Position numbers and translations under genes: made by a program | In this document: one piece after another, positions 59,310-64,000 of the stretch | Position numbering within the stretch: the first letter of the stretch is position 1 | Layout: every line of letters starts with the position of its first letter | Notes under the pieces: generated by a model | Seen by the model: only the letters and a program-made list of their open reading frames with translations | Told to the model about the DNA's origin: nothing | Database searches by the model: none | Assembly: GCA_016223085.1 (NCBI GenBank) | Contig: JACRPS010000003.1 | Location: 809,666-873,665, forward strand | DNA: 64,000 nt | Direction of reading: 5' to 3' | Source of the DNA: Chloroflexota bacterium | Lineage (GTDB): Bacteria; Chloroflexota; Anaerolineae; Aggregatilineales; Phototrophicaceae

Positions 59310-60047
59310 ATGAGTCTGCTGACGCAGGGAAACACCGCCAAATTGTACTGCCTGAACTGGATTGAACAGTACAGCCGGGATAAACCGTCCGTCACCCTGC
59401 TTGATCTGGGGTGCGGGACGGCAGCGAATTTTATCCCGCTGCTCAAACAGTACCGGCAGATCCATTATATTGGGGTTGAGCCGTCGCCCGCCGACAGCGA
59501 ACGCGCCCGGCAAAACACTGCCGGCCTGAACGCCACTATTATCAACACCTATGCCTACGACCTGTATGGCAAAGACATTCATGAAAAATGTGAGCTGGTG
59601 GTGTCATTCAGCGTGTTCGAGCATGTCTACCGGCGGCTGGATTACCTGCGCGCGGCGCGGGCCTGTATCAGGGATGATGGATATTTTCTCATCAACTACG
59701 ACGCCGGCCACTTTGTGATGCCCAAAAACCTGCGCGAACGGACAAAAAACTGGCTGGGGCCGGTGCTGGCACGGCTGGGCCGCGAACGGTACTACCAGGC
59801 GTTTGTCCGGCAGGCCGAGTTTGATTCGCTCTGCCGTCAGGCCGGTTTTCAGGTGCTGGAAGTGAAGTCGTTTAATACCCGCCTGAAAGGCGTTTATAAA
59901 CACGTGCCGCCGGAAGCGCGGGAAGCGTTTATGCGCCGGTGGCTGGACCTCGAACTGTGGTTGAACGAGCAGCCTATCCCTTACGATGACACAAAGGCCA
60001 CCACCTGGGGCACACGCAATTACATTCTGCGACCGACAAGCTCCTGA
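59310..60047 (+). CDS. Class I SAM-dependent methyltransferase
   Basis: 245 residues. SAM motif I LLDLGCGTAANF; the acidic end of strand 2 in YIGVEPSPAD; motif IV-like LVVSFSVFEHVYRRLDYLRAARACI and YFLINYDAGHF. The acceptor cannot be read from sequence. N-terminal TAKLYCLNWIEQYS is typical of a cap over the SAM site. Single gene, convergent with the penicillin-binding protein gene. Confidence 0.87.
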   Translation: MSLLTQGNTAKLYCLNWIEQYSRDKPSVTLLDLGCGTAANFIPLLKQYRQIHYIGVEPSPADSERARQNTAGLNATIINTYAYDLYGKDIHEKCELVVSFSVFEHVYRRLDYLRAARACIRDDGYFLINYDAGHFVMPKNLRERTKNWLGPVLARLGRERYYQAFVRQAEFDSLCRQAGFQVLEVKSFNTRLKGVYKHVPPEAREAFMRRWLDLELWLNEQPIPYDDTKATTWGTRNYILRPTSS

Positions 60048-60084
60048 ATTGCTGTTAGCCCGCCTACTTTTATCGTCGCCAGAC

Positions 60085-62304
60085 TTACGAAGCGGGCAGT
60101 TCGCCGAAGAAATACAGGTGCAGGATATCCCGCACGAGAGGCGCGGCCACGCCTGACCCTTCACCGGAGTTTTCCACAATCACGGCTACCGCGATCTCCG
60201 GGTTGTCCATCGGTGCGAAGGCGGCGAACCAGGCATGAGACACCGCGTCCGGGCTGCTGCCATCCTGCGCCGTGCCGGTTTTGCCGCATACACCGACGTT
60301 TTGCAGGTCAGGGTCGAGGCGGAACTGGTATTCGGCAGTGCCGGCGCGTGACTGGGTGACCGCGCACAGCCCTTCGCGCAGCATGTCATATTCTTCCGGC
60401 TTCACGCCGATGTTGCCCATCACGTCCGGCTGTAGCGTATAACTGGGCGCTTCGCCCAGGATGCCAACCTGCTTCACCAACTGCGGGCGCAGCAGGTCAC
60501 CGCGATTGGCAATCGCCGCAAACCAGCGCGTGACCTGAAGCGGCGTCACCTGCACTTCCCCCTGGCCAATGCTGATGTTCACCTCGTCGGAGAAGTTCCA
60601 GTCATAACCCATGTTCTGGCGTTTCCATTCCGGGCTAGGGATAAACCCGGCGGATTCGTCCAGGTCACGCAGACCGGTTGGACTGCCGAAGCCAAGGCGG
60701 CGCATGTATTCCGGCAGCAGGCCCGGCTGGTGCATGAACATCTGGTAGCCGACTTCGTAAAAGTACGGGTTGCAGCTTTGCGTCAGCGCGCCCGGCAGCG
60801 TCAGTGTGCCATGCCCGCTGTTCCAGTCGTAGCGGGTGATGTCCCGCGTCCAGCGGCCTACACAGGTGTATTTTTCGTCCAGCGCGTACACGCCGCTGTC
60901 CGAGACAGCGGTGGCCGATACGGTTTTCATCACCGAGCCAAGCGGGTACAGGCCGTTGACAGCGCGATTCAACTGCGGGCGGCGCGGATCGGTCTGCACT
61001 TCTGCGACGATGCGGGCGGCTTCGGCGCGCCCAATCGTGGGGAAAGGGCTAAAGGCATTGCCGTCGTAGGTGGGGTAGCTGACCATCGCCAGGATTTCGC
61101 CGGTATGCACGTTCATCACCACCGCCGCCGCGCCCTTCGAGGTTTTTGACCAGGCATTTTTGGCATAGGCGTCAGCAATGATTTTGGCGACGCCGGCTTG
61201 CAGCTTCGCGTCGAGCGTCAGCCACACACTTTCCGGCGCTTTGGACGGATTGCGGGCGATTTCCCGCAGCACCCCGCCGCCCTGCGACACGATCAGCAGC
61301 CTGCCGCCGGGACGCCCGCGCAGGGTATCGTCCCAGCTTTTTTCGATGCCGCTTTTGCCCAGGATAGAGTCCTGGGTGAAGCCGGCGGCTTCCACCGCCG
61401 GAATGTCCGCTTCATCCGGATAGCCAATGTTGCCCAGAATGTACGGCGCAAGCGTGCCGTTCTGGTAACGGCGCGTCGGGCGGCTGGCGAACTGCGCGGC
61501 GCACGCCTGTTCCAGCGTGGCGTGGCTTTGCTCATAGGCCGAGGCTTCCATCGTGCCAAATTCCATCAGCCAGTTGGGCGCGGACTCGTCGTAAATCCGC
61601 TGGATGTCCTCCGCCGTTTTACCCAGCAGCGGCACCAGCAGCGGCAGACAGGTTTCCCACGACGGAATCTCCTGTTTGATGGCACGGACGATAACTGCCT
61701 TGCCATTCTGGTCGGCCAGGATATCGCCGTTGCGGTCGTAGATGTTAGCGCGGCTGGGCGCGCTGATCTCCAGCCGCAGCCGTCCGCCGCTGCCCATCTC
61801 CGCAAAAATATCGCCCGGCGACCAGGCGACCCGCCAATCCCCGGCACGCTCGTCCATCACCAGCCGTAGCTGCCGGTCCTTGTCAGTAAACTGGCCGAGC
61901 AGGTTGGTATTGAACGTGATGTCATAAGCAAACACGACGATGTTGTCCCGTTCGCGGTACATCGTGATCGGGTCATAATCGAGGCTGTGGAGCGTCATCT
62001 CGGTGTGGGACGACTGGTACAGCGCCGTGAAGGTGTCCAGCGGCGTGGCTTCCTGGCTGTTGAAGGTGATGAGACTGTACATCACCGGGAGGTCGTCCGC
62101 CTTCCACGCTTCCAGGAAGGCGCGCGCCACGCGCTCGGCGTTTTCTGGCGGCGCGGTAGGCACGGGATTCAGGACGGCCAGCGTGGGCAGCGTTTCGACG
62201 CTGCTTTGCGGCGCCGGGCTGCACCCGGCGACGACGGCGATGACGATGGCGACCAGCAGCTTGAACAATCTGCTCTCCACAGGCGCTTCAATACTTGCTA
62301 CCAC
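60085..62304 (-). CDS. Penicillin-binding transpeptidase with NTF2-like domain (PBP2a-type)
   Basis: 739 residues. Signal sequence with a lipobox-like VVAGC (C28), so it may be lipid-anchored. NTF2/MecA_N-like domain (about 57-165, VARAFLEAWKADDLPVMYSLI), PBP dimerisation domain (ANIYDRNGDILADQNG at 187 onward; DSILGKSGIEKSWD at 312) and transpeptidase with SVMK at 457-460, SCN at 510-512 and KTGTAQ at 675-680. All three catalytic motifs are present, so it should cross-link peptidoglycan and bind beta-lactams. Resembles the MecA/PbpA class B architecture; resistance cannot be inferred. Confidence 0.93.
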   Translation of the reverse strand: MVASIEAPVESRLFKLLVAIVIAVVAGCSPAPQSSVETLPTLAVLNPVPTAPPENAERVARAFLEAWKADDLPVMYSLITFNSQEATPLDTFTALYQSSHTEMTLHSLDYDPITMYRERDNIVVFAYDITFNTNLLGQFTDKDRQLRLVMDERAGDWRVAWSPGDIFAEMGSGGRLRLEISAPSRANIYDRNGDILADQNGKAVIVRAIKQEIPSWETCLPLLVPLLGKTAEDIQRIYDESAPNWLMEFGTMEASAYEQSHATLEQACAAQFASRPTRRYQNGTLAPYILGNIGYPDEADIPAVEAAGFTQDSILGKSGIEKSWDDTLRGRPGGRLLIVSQGGGVLREIARNPSKAPESVWLTLDAKLQAGVAKIIADAYAKNAWSKTSKGAAAVVMNVHTGEILAMVSYPTYDGNAFSPFPTIGRAEAARIVAEVQTDPRRPQLNRAVNGLYPLGSVMKTVSATAVSDSGVYALDEKYTCVGRWTRDITRYDWNSGHGTLTLPGALTQSCNPYFYEVGYQMFMHQPGLLPEYMRRLGFGSPTGLRDLDESAGFIPSPEWKRQNMGYDWNFSDEVNISIGQGEVQVTPLQVTRWFAAIANRGDLLRPQLVKQVGILGEAPSYTLQPDVMGNIGVKPEEYDMLREGLCAVTQSRAGTAEYQFRLDPDLQNVGVCGKTGTAQDGSSPDAVSHAWFAAFAPMDNPEIAVAVIVENSGEGSGVAAPLVRDILHLYFFGELPAS

Positions 62305-62364
62305 TGGTATTGTAGTCCCAATCGTTCGCAGGGGCGAATAAGAAAATGGGGAGTGATACGAACA

Positions 62365-62373
62365 TGCTATAAT
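62365..62373 (+). promoter_or_regulatory. Extended -10 promoter of the HNH pair
   Basis: TGCTATAAT, within ACATGCTATAAT, about 40 bases upstream of the 82-residue gene. The same 12 bases recur upstream of the antitoxin gene (63103-63114). Confidence 0.65.
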
Positions 62374-62413
62374 GAATCCGGTACCGGAAAAGAGTTGGTA
62401 AAGAGGTGTTGAA

Positions 62414-62662
62414 ATGGCTGTTCAACGGGTATCCGTTCAGGATGAAATCTACGACTTTCTAACTTCTCAGCCGACACCTCAGCAAATTATTGCATTTCGC
62501 CCCTCTGAGGAGTCTCAGGAACGCATGAGTTATCTTTTAGAGGCTAATCGTAATGGAACATTGACGGAAGCAGAGACAGCAGAATTAGATGAATACATGA
62601 ACATCGAACACTTCATGCGAATGCTCAAGGCGAAAGCGCGCCAAAGACTGATGCAGTCATGA
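62414..62662 (+). CDS. Small antitoxin-like protein paired with HNH
   Basis: 82 residues. RMSYLLEANRNGTLTEAETAELDEYMNIEHFMRMLKAKARQRL is a helical signature (LxxxNrxGxLtxxExxELdeylxxehxxrxLKakA) seen in small cyanobacterial and Chloroflexota proteins encoded just before nucleases. The family function is unproven; an immunity or antitoxin role for the downstream HNH protein is inferred from the four-base ATGA overlap. Its composition is more AT-rich than most of the window. Confidence 0.72.
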   Translation: MAVQRVSVQDEIYDFLTSQPTPQQIIAFRPSEESQERMSYLLEANRNGTLTEAETAELDEYMNIEHFMRMLKAKARQRLMQS

Positions 62663-63078
62663 AGAAATATATTTCTGTCGAACTTCGCCGCTTCGTTTTT
62701 GATCGAGCGAAGGGACAATGTGAATACTGTCTAATACACGACGACGATGGGCTGTGGCCTCACGAAATTGACCACATCTATGCTGAAAAACACGGTGGCG
62801 AAACGATTGAATCCAATCTCTGTTTAAGCTGTGACGCCTGTAACCGGTACAAAGGCAGCGATCTGGCCTCGCTCGACCCCGAAAGTAGTGAGCCAGTATT
62901 TCTTTTCCATCCTCGCCGGGATGTATGGTCAGACCATTTCCGGCTAAACGATTCAATAATCGAACCGCTAACCCCGAAAGGACGTGCAACGGACCGGCTG
63001 CTGAAGTTGAACCTTCAGGAGAGGCTTGACGAGCGCACTATTCTGATAGAGATAGGTCGTTACCCTACGCCTTCGTAA
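62659..63078 (+). CDS. HNH endonuclease
   Basis: 139 residues. CEYC at FDRAKGQCEYCLIHDDD and CDAC in NLCLSCDACNRYKGSDL make the zinc site. The catalytic HNH is EIDHIYAEKHGGETIESNLCL. It ends GRYPTPS, and its final codons lie within a 24-base sequence identical to the 3' end of serS (63065-63088). Overlaps the 82-residue gene by ATGA. Probably a DNA-cleaving toxin or a mobile-element remnant nuclease. Confidence 0.9.
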   Translation: MKKYISVELRRFVFDRAKGQCEYCLIHDDDGLWPHEIDHIYAEKHGGETIESNLCLSCDACNRYKGSDLASLDPESSEPVFLFHPRRDVWSDHFRLNDSIIEPLTPKGRATDRLLKLNLQERLDERTILIEIGRYPTPS

Positions 63079-63088
63079 TCCGTTCCGC
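63065..63088. repeat. serS-end direct repeat, copy 1
   Basis: 24 bases identical to 63955-63978. In that second copy the minus strand encodes the last seven codons and stop of serS (AERITKA). Here it overlaps the 3' end of the HNH gene. The two copies bracket the PIN toxin-antitoxin pair. Confidence 0.85.
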
Positions 63089-63105
63089 AGTAAAGATTCA
63101 GGACA

Positions 63106-63114
63106 TGCTATAAT
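63106..63114 (+). promoter_or_regulatory. Extended -10 promoter of the toxin-antitoxin pair
   Basis: TGCTATAAT, about 30 bases before the antitoxin ATG, in an ACATGCTATAAT context shared with 62362-62373. It lies just inside the direct repeat, so it belongs to the flanked module. Confidence 0.65.
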
Positions 63115-63144
63115 TGCTGGTGAGGAGACACAGGAGTAACGATC

Positions 63145-63420
63145 ATGGCACTCGTGGTTCGCGCGGTGGTAGAAGACGGCCAGCTAAAGCTGCTTGATCC
63201 GGTGGATTTGCCGGAAGGCCAGCAGCTACGCCTGCAAATTGAAACGCTGTCAGAGGAAGATGCTATCCGGGCTGCGCTGGGTGATGCGGTGCGCTGGCAT
63301 GATACCAGCGACGACAGTGATGCCTGGGTCGAAGACATGGCGGGTGAGATAGCCCAGGCGTTAAGCAAAGGGCCTTCGCTGTCACAGATCATTATTGAAG
63401 AACGGGAAAGTGGCTGGTGA
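63145..63420 (+). CDS. AF2212-like antitoxin
   Basis: 91 residues. MALVVRAVVEDGQLKLLDPVDLPEGQQLRL is the swapped-hairpin DNA-binding N-terminus (ayyenGvlkPlepldLpEGq.v.l) of the AF2212/DUF104 antitoxins. The remainder is an acidic helical region that would wrap the toxin. It overlaps the PIN gene by four bases. It should neutralise the PIN nuclease and repress the module promoter. Confidence 0.88.
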   Translation: MALVVRAVVEDGQLKLLDPVDLPEGQQLRLQIETLSEEDAIRAALGDAVRWHDTSDDSDAWVEDMAGEIAQALSKGPSLSQIIIEERESGW

Positions 63421-63872
63421 CTGCCTACTTTTTTGACACGAGTGCGTTAATTAAACGTTACGTTGTTGAGGCGGGTACAGACTGGGTTCTGGAAGTTGTT
63501 GGCTCTGACAGCGGTAACACCATATTTATCGCCCAAATAACGCCTGTCGAATTGGCATCGGGGCTTGCTCGTCTTAAACGCGAGGGAATCCTCACAGCCC
63601 AATTGGCGAGTTCAGCGCGCATCTTATATGACCGTCATGTACGACGAGAATATGATGTGGTTGGACTTACCAGGCGGGTTGTTCAAAGGGCACAGGATTT
63701 GCTCGACGTACATTCCCTCCGCGCCTATGACGCCGTTCAACTGGCCTCAGCGCTGGAGAGCAACGCCCGGCTGCTGGCGGCGAACCTCTCGCCGCTGGTT
63801 TTTGTTTCGGCAGACGTGCGCCTGCTCCATGCCGCTTCCACCGAAGGCTTGCAGACCCATCAACCCGCTTGA
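63417..63872 (+). CDS. PIN-domain (VapC-like) toxin
   Basis: 151 residues from GTG at 63417, overlapping the antitoxin stop (GTGA). PIN RNase core: Asp7 in FFDTSALIKRY, Glu in TPVELASGLARL, and Asp in LRAYDAVQLASAL with a later FVSADVRLLHAA, giving the acidic quartet. Probably an RNA-cleaving toxin held by the upstream antitoxin. The pair sits between 24-base direct repeats of the serS 3' end. Confidence 0.93.
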   Translation: MTAYFFDTSALIKRYVVEAGTDWVLEVVGSDSGNTIFIAQITPVELASGLARLKREGILTAQLASSARILYDRHVRREYDVVGLTRRVVQRAQDLLDVHSLRAYDAVQLASALESNARLLAANLSPLVFVSADVRLLHAASTEGLQTHQPA

Positions 63873-63902
63873 GTAATCAGGGCGAAGCGTCACCTCGCCC
63901 CT

Positions 63903-63948
63903 CCGTTTGTCTCTGCGCCTTTGCTTCTTTGCACCTTTGCGTTAAGTT
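63903..63948. repeat. Periodic CTTTGCxCCTTTGCG tract
   Basis: TCTCTGCGCCTTTGCTTCTTTGCACCTTTGCGTTAAG: 8-9-base units of the same class as 11392, 46136, 48478 and 55228. A decayed GGGCGA…TCGCCC palindrome lies just before it (about 63880-63900). Confidence 0.6.
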
Positions 63949-63954
63949 TTTGCT

Positions 63955-63978
63955 CTACGCCTTCGTAATCCGTTCCGC
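63955..63978. repeat. serS-end direct repeat, copy 2
   Basis: Identical 24 bases to 63065-63088; this is the copy inside the real serS 3' end. Confidence 0.85.
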
Positions 63979-64000
63979 GCCGCCCAGGTACGGGCGCAGC
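63955..64000 (-). CDS. serS: Seryl-tRNA synthetase, C-terminal end (partial)
   Basis: Only the last 14 codons and stop are inside the window. They read LRPYLGGAERITKA on the minus strand, matching the typical SerRS ending (…P.vLRPYmgG…i). The rest lies beyond the window edge. The call rests on a short stretch, so it is tentative. The end of this gene is the source of the direct repeat at 63065. Confidence 0.55.
   Translation of the reverse strand, partial: LRPYLGGAERITKA

Overview
The window is a GC-rich chromosomal segment, most likely from a Chloroflexota bacterium (Anaerolineae or a relative). This is inferred from gene content, not from a marker tree. The indicators are many large beta-propeller and PD40 proteins, a TIR-WD40 receptor, a Ser/Thr kinase fused to a propeller, FHA proteins, a YabE/RpfB-like DUF348/G5/3D protein, a cyanobacterial-type XisH/XisI pair, an F420-type luciferase-like oxidoreductase, lipobox secreted proteins, and dense families of short palindromic repeats. 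About 65 protein genes, one SRP RNA, two gene remnants and more than 25 dispersed repeats can be supported. No rRNA, tRNA, CRISPR array, prophage or intact transposase was seen.

Layout. 0-11 kb, mostly minus strand: a transposase-like protein that has lost its catalytic motif, a GT9 glycosyltransferase, an MBL hydrolase coupled to a TlpA thioredoxin, a RibD/DHFR-like protein, an Ig-like plus PD40 propeller, a secreted TSP3/PLL-lectin protein and a TIR-TM-14xWD40 receptor. 11-17 kb: Nudix, YihY, and a copper/respiration cluster (cytochrome c, SCO1, double cupredoxin), then a pseudo-receiver/DUF309 protein. 17-25 kb: small enzymes, a DUF3267 protease-like membrane protein, a REC-histidine kinase hybrid, and two tandem paralogues (A and B) of an unrecognised family with an N-terminal YPDxLGxITGG motif. 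25-36 kb: FtsX-like permease, XisI/XisH, radA, an ArsP-like permease, FHA and Clp_N-only proteins, Uma2, rhomboid. 36-48 kb: kinase-propeller, DinB, a cell-wall-peptidase-like/SH3/glycosidase fusion, GT2, PA14-SH3, DUF2071, LLM, a DNA glycosylase, SDR and a SmtB-type ArsR repressor. 48-57 kb, all minus: a two-component system, a secreted PD40 protein, the third ITGG paralogue (C), SDR, a B3/4 protein and an FHA-REC-FHA protein with a degenerate receiver. 57-64 kb: 3D/G5 protein, SRP RNA, methyltransferase, a lipoprotein-type PBP, an HNH pair, a PIN toxin-antitoxin pair, and the 3' end of serS.

The strongest candidates for something undescribed are the three-member ITGG family; a family of 20-32 bp palindromes whose outer bases are conserved while the inner sequence varies and remains palindromic; the catalytically dead RAYT-like protein; the 24-bp direct repeats of the serS 3' end flanking the PIN toxin-antitoxin pair; and the regulatory proteins with degenerate receivers. 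All domain calls were made by eye from translated sequence, without database searches.
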